Assembly: GCF_900113445.1 (NCBI RefSeq)
Contig: NZ_FOPJ01000008.1
Coordinates: 1-64,000, forward strand
DNA: 64,000 nt
Reading direction: 5' to 3'
Source of the DNA: Corynebacterium spheniscorum
GTDB taxonomy: Bacteria; Actinomycetota; Actinomycetes; Mycobacteriales; Mycobacteriaceae
Made by a program: the position numbers and the translations under genes. A model generated the notes under the pieces. It was not told where the DNA came from and did no database searches. It saw only the letters and a program-made list of their open reading frames with translations. Shown in pieces: positions 1 through 9,402 of the stretch. Position 1 is the stretch's first letter, and every line of letters starts with the position of its first letter.

Positions 1-81
1 TGTAGGTGGGTGTCTAGGGGTATGACGAAAACATTTTCCTTAACCGAACAACACATCACAACGAGATAAAACCCCAGCTCA

Positions 82-123
82 GAGGCTGTGGATAATCACA
101 GCCTCAAATAGAAGTTATCCACA
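82..123. promoter_or_regulatory. Hairpin with two consensus DnaA boxes
   Basis: A perfect 9-bp inverted repeat (GAGGCTGTG at 82-90, CACAGCCTC at 97-105) encloses GATAAT. TGTGGATAA at 87-95 and TTATCCACA at 115-123 each match the 9-mer DnaA box consensus exactly and face each other. The preceding 60 bases are AT-rich. The hairpin also lies just downstream of the minus-strand methyltransferase gene and could act as its terminator, although the nearest T run is about 11 nt beyond the stem. No dnaA gene is in this window. Confidence 0.5.
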
Positions 124-151
124 GCCGTTCGCCCCTAATCCCTCCACGTCG

Positions 152-925
152 CTAGAGCTTGCGCAGCACAATCACCAGGTTGCTGACTAAAAATTCGCGC
201 ACTACCGGTATGTTCACTAACCACCATGCCCAGCTGGGGTGATAGCGCGGGAAGAGTAACTCCAGCTCAGCCTGCCCACGTGTGGCTACTTCTTTCGCCC
301 AGTGCATCCCCTCAGCACAAGACACTGCGAATAGAGAGTGTCCGAAAATATTTTTTGGTGGCCGCCCGTGGATTCTTTCATAGCGTTTCCGGGCGAACTC
401 TCCACCGAGATAGTGCGGCCACAATCCAGTTTCATGCCCACCGAAAGGTCCTAACCAGATGGTGTAACTAAGCACCACTAATCCGCCGCGGCGAGTAACG
501 CGCAGCATTTCCTCCCCCATCGCCCAGGGGCGTGGCACATGCTCCACCACATTGGAAGAAAAACTGAGGTCGAAGGCCTCATCTTTAAAGGGCAAGGCAT
601 GCCCACTAGCCCGAATTTGACGTGGTGGATACAACCCCGCGGCGGATAATTCTGAAGCATCGGGTTCCACCGCGGTATAGCTTGCCCCGCGTTGGTTGAA
701 GGCATCCGCAAAGTACCCGGGTCCACCGCCAACATCTAAGATGCTGCTTCCTTTTAAGGAAGTGCCCACACAATCCCGTCGCAGGTTCTCTAATTGGGTG
801 GCGGTATCTTCAGCCAAGCTGCGATAAAAATTTTCTGGATCCCGTTGTTCCTGCGGGAAAGAAAAAAGCAGCCTTAAAGAACGTGCCAGGGTGGCGGCGC
901 GGCGGGTATGTGGAAAAGAACTCAC
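152..925 (-). CDS. Class I SAM-dependent methyltransferase (Rv0224c-like)
   Basis: Predicted 257-residue soluble methyltransferase with a Rossmann fold. Motif I is DVGGGPG at residues 64-70, the acidic residue closing strand 2 is E87, and LPFKDEAFDLSFSSNVVEHV-type motifs at 111-130 are typical of methyltransferase family 11. Start is GTG. It is divergent from the glycosyltransferase gene 50 bp away and belongs to a cell-envelope block whose gene set and orientation match mycobacterial Rv0224c-Rv0228. That context suggests a glycolipid or lipoglycan acceptor, but the substrate is not visible in the sequence. Confidence 0.85.
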   Translation of the reverse strand: MSSFPHTRRAATLARSLRLLFSFPQEQRDPENFYRSLAEDTATQLENLRRDCVGTSLKGSSILDVGGGPGYFADAFNQRGASYTAVEPDASELSAAGLYPPRQIRASGHALPFKDEAFDLSFSSNVVEHVPRPWAMGEEMLRVTRRGGLVVLSYTIWLGPFGGHETGLWPHYLGGEFARKRYERIHGRPPKNIFGHSLFAVSCAEGMHWAKEVATRGQAELELLFPRYHPSWAWWLVNIPVVREFLVSNLVIVLRKL

Positions 926-975
926 GGCGGCGATTCTGCCATAGCCGCCTAAGCTAAGTAGCCTTAAGCGAAGTC

Positions 976-2091
976 ATGAAAATCCTGCTTCTTTGTTGGC
1001 GCGATACCCACCACCCCCAAGGCGGTGGCAGTGAACGCTACCTCGAAAGAGTCGCCAGCTACCTGGCAGCCCAAGGCCACGAGGTTATTTTCCGCACCGC
1101 CGCCTATACCGATGCCCCGCATCGCTCCCAACGAGATGGGGTACGTTTTTACCGTGCCGGCGGGAAATTCACGGTCTACCCACGCGCCTGGCTAGCCATG
1201 CTGGCCGGCAGAATGGGGTGCGGTGCCCTAAAGAATGTGGATGTGGTGGTGGATACCCAAAACGGCATCCCCTTCTTCGCACGCCTTTTCCTCCATAAAC
1301 CCACCGTGATTCTCACGCACCACTGCCACCGCGAACAATGGCCAGTAGCTGGGCCTTTCTTAGCGCGACTCGGCTGGTTCCTCGAATCCCGGGTATCACC
1401 CTGGCTACACCGCAGCTGCCGCTATGTGACGGTGTCACAACCTTCCGCCCAAGAACTCGTGGACCTAGGGGTAGATCCACAAAGAATCAGTATTATCCGC
1501 AATGGCGTGGACCCCATCCCAGCACACGTCCCCACCCTGGCTAAAGATGCCAAGATCCACCTCGTGACGTTGTCTCGGCTGGTGCCGCATAAACAAATCG
1601 AGCATGCCATCAAGGTGGTCAAAGAACTTCGCCAAAAAACCGGGTTGCCGCTGGTACTAGACATTATTGGTTCCGGCTGGTGGGAAGATGAACTTCGCCG
1701 TGTTGCTGCCAATGATGAAGCAATAGTGTTTCATGGGCATGTTAGTGAGGCCCATAAACACGCGCTCTTACACCGCGCCAGCATCCAACTATTGCCTTCC
1801 CGTAAAGAGGGCTGGGGCTTGGCGGTCATTGAAGCTGCCCAACATGCTGTGCCGACTATTGGGTATCGCAGTTCCGGTGGGCTCTGCGATTCCATTAGGG
1901 ACCAAGAATCCGGGTTATTAGCCAAGGACTATAAGGAGTTTGCCGCGCTAATCGCCACGCTTCTCCAGCAACCCCAACGAGCAGCGCAACTAGGTAAAGA
2001 AGCCTTGGCTTTAAGCCGCGGCTACTCCTGGGAGAAAACCGGCGAGGAATTCAGCGAGCTTTTAAGCGCGCTCCACCAGCAGGGCGAATGA
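976..2091 (+). CDS. GT4-family glycosyltransferase (Rv0225-like)
   Basis: 371-residue GT-B fold glycosyltransferase. The N-terminal half has the Gly-rich acceptor-side loop HHPQGGGSERY (12-22). The donor-binding half has the LVTLSRLVPHKQ strand/loop (196-207) and the EX7E signature E278...E286 in KEGWGLAVIEAA, characteristic of retaining GT4 enzymes. No transmembrane segment is seen, so it is probably cytoplasmic and uses a nucleotide sugar. Its 3' end overlaps the convergent membrane protein gene by 41 bp. By synteny with Rv0225 it probably acts in lipoglycan or glycolipid assembly; the exact linkage is unknown. Confidence 0.85.
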   Translation: MKILLLCWRDTHHPQGGGSERYLERVASYLAAQGHEVIFRTAAYTDAPHRSQRDGVRFYRAGGKFTVYPRAWLAMLAGRMGCGALKNVDVVVDTQNGIPFFARLFLHKPTVILTHHCHREQWPVAGPFLARLGWFLESRVSPWLHRSCRYVTVSQPSAQELVDLGVDPQRISIIRNGVDPIPAHVPTLAKDAKIHLVTLSRLVPHKQIEHAIKVVKELRQKTGLPLVLDIIGSGWWEDELRRVAANDEAIVFHGHVSEAHKHALLHRASIQLLPSRKEGWGLAVIEAAQHAVPTIGYRSSGGLCDSIRDQESGLLAKDYKEFAALIATLLQQPQRAAQLGKEALALSRGYSWEKTGEEFSELLSALHQQGE

Positions 2092-3616
2092 GCAACCACA
2101 CGCACAACAACGGCGGAATAAGCAGCCAACCAAGAGTCAGCCCAAGACCCAGCGGAGAAACCTTGGGGCGCTCCTGGGTTTCAGCGCCCGAGATTAATAA
2201 GGTGTTATCCCCATCAACTACCGCGGCGATGCCTAGGTCTGCGAGCCGCTGTTTATCACCGGCCTCCCAGGCAGCCACCGCCTGAGTAAAACGCGGGTTC
2301 GGTGGGTCCACCTCTTGGCCATCGACCACCAAAGAACCCACCACAACCATGGGGAGATCCTTAGTCCGTGGATCCACCATGGGGCGGCCCTGGTAATGAA
2401 CAATGCTGCTGGCCTGCGGGAAAAGAAGGTCACCGCCAAGGTCTCCGCCAAAGCCAGCATCACGTCGCGCCTGCAGCTCAGCCGGGTATTCAATGGGCGC
2501 TAATTGCCGGGTCTGCAGCGCTAAATCCGGTACCTGCCCAATAGCTAAAAGCACCACCGCCAGCGCCATCAACTTCGGGGAACGCGCCTTCGCGATCACC
2601 GCCCCCACCACAAATACCATCAACGGAAACACCAACATGAGGGTCTTTTGGGCATCGCGAAGCAACAACGCCCCCGGGATATTCAGCATCACCGCACGTG
2701 CCGCCTCCGGGGCTGCAAGAATCAGCAAGGGCCACCCAAAGCCCAATACCCCGCCCACCACTAGCGGCCAGGGCACCCGCACCTTAGTGCGCACCACCGC
2801 CACCAACAGCAAGGCCACGAGAAGCAGCCCTAAGATGGCGAAACCCTGCTGCCTACTGGGCGGCACCACCGCCGCATTCCAGATCCCACCTAGGCCCACT
2901 AATGCCCCTACGGTGCCCACATAGGCTTCAGAGTTAGGGGCGAAGGCCTGCAGCATGGCGTTAGTAAAGTGGGGTAGCTCCCGGATGCGCAGCACGCTGG
3001 GCACTAGCCAGGGCAAACTCATCAGCACCCCTAACCCCAAGCTAAGCCCAGCACGCCGCCACGTCCTACTTGCAAGTACGCCCACCACGGTTGCCGCCAA
3101 TGCGCCGGTGGGGGTTAAAGAAGCCAACCACATACACAGCACCACCCCAAGCAGCTGCCCCTTATACGCACACCACGCTAAGAGCGGTAAACACCAGGTA
3201 GCAGCCACTAAAGACCAATGCCCCTGAACAAGGCGTTCGGCAACGAAGGGATTCCACAGCACCACCGTGATCGCCCCGAATTGCGCCCAGCTACTTCCCC
3301 GCGCCCAGAGCGCAGCCCCTAAAGCCGCAGCCAAAGCCGAGCCGAACATGATCACCCGCACCAACCAGGTGGCCGGGAAAACCAGCCCAGCTAAAGCCAA
3401 TACCGCATCCTGTGGGGCATTACGCGCCGGCAGGTCCCCTAAGCCGAAGGCATTGTCACCTAAAAGCGGATGCGGAGTGATCACCATATCCCCCAGCCCG
3501 AAGAAGACGGCGGAAGAAAAGGTGTGCGCCTCCAGCGGCCAACATAGTGCGCCCAGGATCAGCGCAATGAGCACCCCGGCCCACAACCCCAACCACAACC
3601 CCAACGCGGGTTTCAT
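2051..3616 (-). CDS. Polytopic membrane protein (Rv0226c-like)
   Basis: 521 residues, almost entirely hydrophobic, with about a dozen predicted membrane segments and a soluble loop near residues 370-460 that includes PRTKDLPMVVVGS. Architecture resembles GT-C type or lipid-linked-sugar membrane enzymes, but no DD/DE catalytic loop can be identified with certainty. ATG overlaps the stop of the upstream DUF3068 gene (ATGA type), so the two are translationally coupled. Position matches Rv0226c next to Rv0225 and Rv0227c. Function in envelope glycan synthesis is inferred from context. Confidence 0.75.
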   Translation of the reverse strand: MKPALGLWLGLWAGVLIALILGALCWPLEAHTFSSAVFFGLGDMVITPHPLLGDNAFGLGDLPARNAPQDAVLALAGLVFPATWLVRVIMFGSALAAALGAALWARGSSWAQFGAITVVLWNPFVAERLVQGHWSLVAATWCLPLLAWCAYKGQLLGVVLCMWLASLTPTGALAATVVGVLASRTWRRAGLSLGLGVLMSLPWLVPSVLRIRELPHFTNAMLQAFAPNSEAYVGTVGALVGLGGIWNAAVVPPSRQQGFAILGLLLVALLLVAVVRTKVRVPWPLVVGGVLGFGWPLLILAAPEAARAVMLNIPGALLLRDAQKTLMLVFPLMVFVVGAVIAKARSPKLMALAVVLLAIGQVPDLALQTRQLAPIEYPAELQARRDAGFGGDLGGDLLFPQASSIVHYQGRPMVDPRTKDLPMVVVGSLVVDGQEVDPPNPRFTQAVAAWEAGDKQRLADLGIAAVVDGDNTLLISGAETQERPKVSPLGLGLTLGWLLIPPLLCVWLLIRPAGGARLKAR

Positions 3617-4659
3617 GCGCGCCTACGCCACCAGGAATAGAGCAGCACACCAGTGATGACCAGGGCCGCCATCTTCGCCACCCAAGAAATAATGCGCATC
3701 AGATGCAGGTTCTTAATCACCTTGGTGACTTCAGCTTCTTGGGCGGCAACGGTGTCTTTATCCCAATTCATATCGCCAATAAAAATGGCGCGCTTTTCCG
3801 CTTCCCCAGCATCAATACTCATCTGTGCTTCTACATAATCCAAGGCCCAGATCATCTCGATATGTTCCTTACGATCCACAATCCGCCCGGTTTTCGGCTC
3901 CACGAATAAGGTGCGATCCACCTGGTAGAAGGGCTTTAAACTGCGCTGCGCACCGGGATCGAGTTGGCGCGCAGCCAATTCTTCTTCATCAAAGAAATCC
4001 GCGGCCACGCCAGCTAGCTCAAGCCCCTGGGTGGGCACGGCGTGCGGCGGGATGTGTTGGTGGAATTCAAAAACCCTTAAAGACCCATCAGCGCGCGGCA
4101 GGTCGCGTCGGTCCACGAAATCAAGCGGATAGTGGTCGTGGATAATCGGGTCGAAATAGCTATAGGTACGCGGCAGGGTAATAAATGGGAAGCCGTGGTG
4201 CATACTTTGGCGCACTTCTGGGCCGAACTCAGCACGCTGGCCGAATAGCTCCACCGAGGAGATAGCAGTGGGATCCGCAATGGGGTAGGTGGAATCCCGC
4301 TGCAAGGTGACCTCCTCGGAGGTGCTTAAAAACACCTGGTTATCGGCCTTAAACTGCAGGTGCGAGTGAACCCGGGCCTGATTCTTCTTGGCCCCCGGCT
4401 CGCTACTCGCGTGTCCTTCGGCCACCACCTGTGCCTTACGCACCCCACATGCCAGGCGCTCACACCCTGCGCCGGCCTGAGCCACCCGATCTCGGAAAGC
4501 TGCTTCATCAAAAATCAAAGCGTCAGAAGCTTCGCTGTGGATGCTGCGGGAGAGATCGGTGGGGAAGGGTTTATAGTGTGCGAGGGTCGCCGGGGGCAGC
4601 CCGAAACCAAGAAGGAGGGTGAGGATAAGGCTTGCAAGCAGCGCCTTGGGTAAGGGCAT
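3613..4659 (-). CDS. DUF3068 domain membrane-anchored protein (Rv0227c-like)
   Basis: 348 residues: an N-terminal hydrophobic segment (about 5-27), a long extracytoplasmic domain with the DUF3068 pattern (LFGQRAEFGPEVRQSMHHGFPFITLP, then a YSYFDPIIHDHYPLDFV stretch) and a C-terminal transmembrane helix (about 322-345) ending in RRRA. DUF3068 proteins are restricted to Actinobacteria; an orthologue in Corynebacterineae has been linked to lipomannan maturation and lipoarabinomannan synthesis. Translationally coupled to the downstream membrane protein. Its start faces the divergent acyltransferase 36 bp away. Confidence 0.85.
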   Translation of the reverse strand: MPLPKALLASLILTLLLGFGLPPATLAHYKPFPTDLSRSIHSEASDALIFDEAAFRDRVAQAGAGCERLACGVRKAQVVAEGHASSEPGAKKNQARVHSHLQFKADNQVFLSTSEEVTLQRDSTYPIADPTAISSVELFGQRAEFGPEVRQSMHHGFPFITLPRTYSYFDPIIHDHYPLDFVDRRDLPRADGSLRVFEFHQHIPPHAVPTQGLELAGVAADFFDEEELAARQLDPGAQRSLKPFYQVDRTLFVEPKTGRIVDRKEHIEMIWALDYVEAQMSIDAGEAEKRAIFIGDMNWDKDTVAAQEAEVTKVIKNLHLMRIISWVAKMAALVITGVLLYSWWRRRA

Positions 4660-4695
4660 CTCGGGGTTCTATTCCTTGCAGTAGGATCGGCACGG

Positions 4696-5778
4696 ATGGC
4701 CCAATCCTACGCAACCAGGTTTGTGCCTTCTTTGGAAGGCTTACGCGGCATCGCTGCCCTGGGAATTTTGCTGACCCATGTGGCCTTCCAAACGCACCTA
4801 GATCCGCGCAGCCTCATCGGCGGGATGCTGGCGCGCTTCGATTTCTTCGTTGCGCTTTTCTTTTCCCTCTCCGCCTTTGTGCTGTGGCGCAAATACCGTG
4901 CCCACGGTACGCGTGGTTACCTGCGGCATCGCGCCAGCCGCATCCTGCCCGCCTACCTGGTGTGCGTTGTTACTATCCTGCTTTTCCTACCCGGGATGAA
5001 TGCGAGTGCCAGTGCGATCCTCGCGAACCTCACCCTCACCCAAGTCTTCCACCCAGATGCCCTCCTACCTGGGCTAACGCACCTCTGGTCGCTGTCTGTG
5101 GAGGTGAGTTTTTATCTCCTCCTACCGCTTCTCCTCTGGGGATTTCAACGCCTGAATGCCAGCGCCAGGCTGCTAGGGATTCTCGGGTTGGCGCTGCTTG
5201 GTCCCCTCTGGATCCTCAGCTGCGAAACACTTTTCCCCGGCGCGGAATTAAACCTCCAGCTCATCCCACTTTCTTATCTCCCCTGGTTGGCACTGGGGTT
5301 ATTTGCTGCCGAAGTTGAAACTCGAGTAATCCCACGCACCCGCAGCTGGAGTGCGCGCCGCGTCCTAATGCTGCGCCTTAGCGCCTGGGCAGGTGCGCTG
5401 CTGGTAGCGCTCGTCGCCTCCCGCGAAAGCTTCGGCCCCATCGGCCTCGTACACCCCAGCCCCACCGAATTTTTAGCGCGCATCCTCGCCGGTACGCTCT
5501 TCGCCGCGCTCATTCTGCTGCCCTACGCACTCATCCAAGAACACCGCACCCTGCTCACCACCCCCGCGGCGCTGAGGGTGGGACGCTGGAGCTACTCACT
5601 ATTCCTCTGGCACGTCGGCGTCCTCGCGCTCGTTTTCCCGCTGCTGGGCATCCCCCTATTTAGCGGGCATACGCTCCTCGTCGGCGCGCTGACCATCGCA
5701 CTGAGCCTGGTGATCAGCTGGGCAAGCTATGAGTGGATAGAAAAGCCCTGCCGCAGTTGGTTTCGGAGCAAGGCTTAG
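4696..5778 (+). CDS. Acyltransferase family 3 membrane protein (Rv0228-like)
   Basis: 360 residues with about ten membrane segments and the OafA/Acyl_transf_3 signature: SLEGLRGIAALGILLTH near the N-terminus (catalytic-type His in the first helix), the RFDFFVALFFSLSAFVLW segment, and RxxRILPAY. Such enzymes transfer acyl groups to sugars of extracytoplasmic glycans. TAGGAT at 4682-4687 is a good -10 box about 8 nt before ATG, so the transcript may be leaderless or nearly so. Context within the AftD block suggests acylation of arabinogalactan or lipoglycan; the acyl donor is not visible. Confidence 0.85.
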   Translation: MAQSYATRFVPSLEGLRGIAALGILLTHVAFQTHLDPRSLIGGMLARFDFFVALFFSLSAFVLWRKYRAHGTRGYLRHRASRILPAYLVCVVTILLFLPGMNASASAILANLTLTQVFHPDALLPGLTHLWSLSVEVSFYLLLPLLLWGFQRLNASARLLGILGLALLGPLWILSCETLFPGAELNLQLIPLSYLPWLALGLFAAEVETRVIPRTRSWSARRVLMLRLSAWAGALLVALVASRESFGPIGLVHPSPTEFLARILAGTLFAALILLPYALIQEHRTLLTTPAALRVGRWSYSLFLWHVGVLALVFPLLGIPLFSGHTLLVGALTIALSLVISWASYEWIEKPCRSWFRSKA

Positions 5779-5806
5779 CCCGAGACCTGCGGGTGCGGCT
5801 GCGCAG

Positions 5807-8800
5807 CTAAGCTGCGGTGTGTGGGTGCGGGGGTATGCCGCGCCGGGTTAGTTGGGGTGGCGCGGAGTCTGTGGACTTCTGGGGCGCGCTGAGAAAAAGC
5901 GCGCTGAGTGCCAGCAACAACAGCCAGGTGGTGATGGGTTCATCCCCGGCATAATGGGCCTGCGGCCAGGGGGAATGAGATAACCACAAGGCGGCGATGG
6001 TGGTGGTGCTGGCGATAAGTTGCGGCGGGTTAATCAGCGTGAACCTTAAAATGCCTAAGGTCAGCAGCCCAATAAGTAGCCCTGGCCAGCCGCCAATCAC
6101 CCCGAGGATAAGCACCAACAAGGGCGATACCCACAGATCTAGGCCCTGATGCGTGCTCAGTGGTGGAGCGTAGCGCGGAGTGTAACGGGGGGTGCGGATG
6201 AGGATAAATAGACAAGCAATGAGCGTGAGTAGGCCTAGTACTGCGCCTAGGGCTAAGCCCATTTGGTAGGGGCGTTGCCCACTAAACCCAAGCTCTAATG
6301 TGCCGCTATGACCTGCGGGGAGAAGAAAACCTTGGAAACCGCCATCCACACTGATCGCGGTGAGCGGGTTCGCGCTGAGTGGGTCGCCGAGTGTGGCATA
6401 GCTGCCGGGGTTAAAAGCACGTTTGGTCAGAAGAATGCGATCAGTATTACTGGCCGCAATATGTTCGCCTGGGGTGATGTGTTGAGTATGCGCGGTGGGG
6501 AAGTGGAAGCCTTCTTCTTGGAGCAACACCCAGGAAGCCTGTGCATGAAGCTCGTGGGTGCCTGGTTGCAGTTTGATCTCACCGCAGGAGGTGGTCTCTT
6601 GATCAATGGTGATGGGCGCGCACTCTTCGGAATGCACCTGCAGCCGCATGGGGCGTTGCAGCGTGAATTCCCGGCGCAAAGTGCCTACCTGCGGTAATGC
6701 ATCTTGGAAGAAGAAAGCCCGCACACTAGGGGGTGCCTCCGGTAATTGCAGGATCTGGGTGATGGGGTGGTTCTGGATGGCAATAGTGCTAATCCCCACA
6801 CCTGCTTCGCTCAGTTCCACCCGCACCCTCGTGCCCGAACCAGCCATGCGCACCGTGGTGGTTTCCTCACCCTTTAAGTCGCGCTGCAGGGTTTCCTCGC
6901 CACGGCTAATCCGCACCTGGGTATCCGCGGTGGGGCGAATGCTGAGCTCAACTAGGTCATCGTCGCCCTCCCACTCGAGTTCGATCCACCGCTTTTCTGG
7001 TGGGGTGCCGGGTGCCGGGAACCAGGCGGTATCAGGCTGCCCATCAACTGCGGCGGCAACAGAGTGTGCGGCCTGTGCGCCACCAAAACTATCCGGCTGG
7101 GAAGCAGCTGATCCGGCACGCACCGAACCACCTTTGTTGATCAACACACTACGAGTCCCAGCGGAGGGATAATCCGGCAGGCGATTATGCACCCCCTGGT
7201 GTTCTTCCCCGGCTAGTTGCGGGGCACTCAGCGGCCCGCGGCCATAGAGGGTGCGCGGGTTTTGCCCATAATTACGGCCAGTGTTTTGGGGAGTATCCGT
7301 TAATACCGTGGGGTTATCGCTGGCCGCCACCAGTTGGGTGCCGCTAAGCGGTGTGCCGGTGGCTGCCGCTAACCAAGGAAGTACCTCCCCACCACCAGCA
7401 ACGCGAAGAGTCTCACCTTCCACCAGCTGCATATCGGCCTGCGGGTCTAGCAAGAACACATCCGCGATCTGCCCGAAGCGTTGATGCTCCACCGGCAATG
7501 CCGCTAATGCCGTGGCTACCTTCCGGGAAATCTCTTTGGCATCCTCTTGGCCTTCGGGTGCTGGGGGAAGTACAAGATCATGGCGGATCACCACCGCCCC
7601 AATCCCCATGTTGGGCAGCACCTTCGCAGCAGCTTTAGGGTTTTCTTCCACCAACACCATCAGCCCATCAAGTTGGCGGATGGTCTCTGGTGGCACCAGG
7701 GGCACTGCGTCGCGTACCACCCAAGGGACTTCCAGAAGTGGTTGGAGCGGTTCATCGCGGGTCCACCCCCAGCTCTGGCGCGCAAAGTTGGTGGGCGGCC
7801 AGATCAGGGTGCGGGTGTCCTGGGCATGAGTATTGAGGTACTCCGCGGTGGCCTGCCACTCAGCCGGCACCTGGGAATAGTTCCCTTCCGGGAGCAGGCG
7901 TAGTGACCACAGTGGGGCGCTGAGTGAAGCCACCAACACAATCGCCAAAGCGCTAGCGGAAGAGCGGCGTTGGCTGCGGGAAGTGGCGGTGGCGCCGAAG
8001 AAGCTCAAGCCCAAGCACAAGGGGATGCGCACCAGCGGATCGAATTTATGCAGGTTGCGGGCAAAGGCCAAGGGGCCATCTAAAAGCGATTGATAATACT
8101 CACCAAAGGGGCCATGTGCGGCACCCAGAATGATCAGCCCCACACCGAGCATCAACAGGAGGCGCGGGTCGCGGCTCATACGCACGCGATACGCAAGGCC
8201 CGCGAGGCCCACGGCCACAAAAAGCAGGCTGAGGATAATGAAGATGGGTTCGCTGACCAGTAGGTTGCCGGCGCTGCGTTCAATATCAACAAAGGGCGCC
8301 CAACTGGTGGTACCGCGGAGGATTTCGGGAAGATTCAACCAGCGAGTAGTCACATAGGCCGATTCAATGAACTCAATAAAAGGCGGGGCATAGTGGCCTA
8401 ATACCAGCAGTGGAATAATCCACCATAAGCTCACCAACGCACAACCCAGCAGCCACGCGGCGGCAAATACCGCAATGCGTCTGCGACCCCTTAGGCCGCG
8501 GGCCCGCCACCAACTAGCCAATAACCAACAGGCCGCGGGGGTGCAGGCCGCCAAGGTAGCAGTGGCATTCACCGCACCCATGAGGGCCACCGGTATAACA
8601 CTGGCCGCTAAGGCGCGGGCCATACTCCTTTGCGCCTCGGTAATACTCAGGGTGCCAAGGATGACCCAGGGCGCCAACATCACCGGCCAGGTTTCTGAAG
8701 AAATTGTGCTTAAAGTACTCAGCGTGCGCGGGCTTAACGCAAAGGCGGTGGCAGCTAAGACCGGGAAGAGATAGGTGCGCGGGCGTGGGGATAGCGCAAG

Positions 8801-9175
8801 TGCCAGCTTGAACATCCCGGACCAGCCCACCGCGCAGACCAGCAGCCACCATAAACGTTGGGCAATATCCGGGGGCAGCGGGTGCGTAAGCAGGAAGAAG
8901 AGGCCCTGCGGGAAGAGGTAGCCATAGGCCTGGTTTTGGAGTTGGCCAAGGGGGAAAAGATCCGACCAGGGGTGCATCGCCCCAGCTAAAAAGCCGCCGG
9001 GGTTGACGCTTAAGTCATATTTGGTATCAGCGCTGAGGTTGCGCAGCGGGGTTTGGGCGAAGAGAAAACACCCCATGACAAGCCACGCGAGCAGGTGGAT
9101 ATGAAGCTCGCGTGGGCCAGAAGGCCTTAGGCCATGAGGCTTAGGGTTCGCGGGTGCCGTATTCCGGGCCGCCAA
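5807..9175 (-). CDS. aftD: Alpha-(1->3)-arabinofuranosyltransferase AftD
   Basis: About 1122 residues. The N-terminal third is a GT-C membrane domain beginning LLAWLVMGCFLFAQ followed by ADTKYDLSVNPGGFL, the acidic first periplasmic loop typical of AftD/DUF3367. A long periplasmic part with beta-sandwich (F5/8 type C-like) regions follows, then C-terminal membrane helices. AftD adds alpha-1,3 branching arabinose from decaprenyl-phospho-arabinose to arabinogalactan/LAM. The frame is open up to 9292, but a TTG at 9173-9175 is preceded 6 nt upstream by AGGAGG, while no ATG occurs before the first helix; I choose TTG. The start therefore lies inside DUF2613. Confidence 0.87.
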   Translation of the reverse strand: MAARNTAPANPKPHGLRPSGPRELHIHLLAWLVMGCFLFAQTPLRNLSADTKYDLSVNPGGFLAGAMHPWSDLFPLGQLQNQAYGYLFPQGLFFLLTHPLPPDIAQRLWWLLVCAVGWSGMFKLALALSPRPRTYLFPVLAATAFALSPRTLSTLSTISSETWPVMLAPWVILGTLSITEAQRSMARALAASVIPVALMGAVNATATLAACTPAACWLLASWWRARGLRGRRRIAVFAAAWLLGCALVSLWWIIPLLVLGHYAPPFIEFIESAYVTTRWLNLPEILRGTTSWAPFVDIERSAGNLLVSEPIFIILSLLFVAVGLAGLAYRVRMSRDPRLLLMLGVGLIILGAAHGPFGEYYQSLLDGPLAFARNLHKFDPLVRIPLCLGLSFFGATATSRSQRRSSASALAIVLVASLSAPLWSLRLLPEGNYSQVPAEWQATAEYLNTHAQDTRTLIWPPTNFARQSWGWTRDEPLQPLLEVPWVVRDAVPLVPPETIRQLDGLMVLVEENPKAAAKVLPNMGIGAVVIRHDLVLPPAPEGQEDAKEISRKVATALAALPVEHQRFGQIADVFLLDPQADMQLVEGETLRVAGGGEVLPWLAAATGTPLSGTQLVAASDNPTVLTDTPQNTGRNYGQNPRTLYGRGPLSAPQLAGEEHQGVHNRLPDYPSAGTRSVLINKGGSVRAGSAASQPDSFGGAQAAHSVAAAVDGQPDTAWFPAPGTPPEKRWIELEWEGDDDLVELSIRPTADTQVRISRGEETLQRDLKGEETTTVRMAGSGTRVRVELSEAGVGISTIAIQNHPITQILQLPEAPPSVRAFFFQDALPQVGTLRREFTLQRPMRLQVHSEECAPITIDQETTSCGEIKLQPGTHELHAQASWVLLQEEGFHFPTAHTQHITPGEHIAASNTDRILLTKRAFNPGSYATLGDPLSANPLTAISVDGGFQGFLLPAGHSGTLELGFSGQRPYQMGLALGAVLGLLTLIACLFILIRTPRYTPRYAPPLSTHQGLDLWVSPLLVLILGVIGGWPGLLIGLLTLGILRFTLINPPQLIASTTTIAALWLSHSPWPQAHYAGDEPITTWLLLLALSALFLSAPQKSTDSAPPQLTRRGIPPHPHTAA

Positions 9176-9341
9176 GGAGCGCCTCCTCAGAGGACAAAGC
9201 CTTACCTTCAGGCACCGAATCCTGGCCGCTGAATAAAGACACCCCAAACACAGCCACCACACCCAACACCACACCAACAACGGCGCTAGCAATCACTGGG
9301 CCAATGGTGCGGCGGTTTAAGGAATCAGATTCAAAAGCCAT
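9141..9341 (-). CDS. DUF2613 small membrane protein
   Basis: 66 residues starting MAFESDS, with one transmembrane helix (about residues 13-35, VIASAVVGVVLGVVAVFGVSLF) and a short extracytoplasmic tail ending GTREP. DUF2613 proteins are conserved just upstream of aftD in Corynebacteriales (Rv0236A in M. tuberculosis). Its 3' end overlaps the 5' end of aftD by 35 bp and carries the ribosome binding site for it, so the two are co-translated; a partner or assembly role for AftD is plausible but unproven. Confidence 0.85.
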   Translation of the reverse strand: MAFESDSLNRRTIGPVIASAVVGVVLGVVAVFGVSLFSGQDSVPEGKALSSEEALLGGPEYGTREP

Positions 9342-9402
9342 GGTGTATTCCGATCTTAGACGCAGCAGGCACAAAGCCAGGAGTACGCCTTAGTGTGAGG
9401 GG

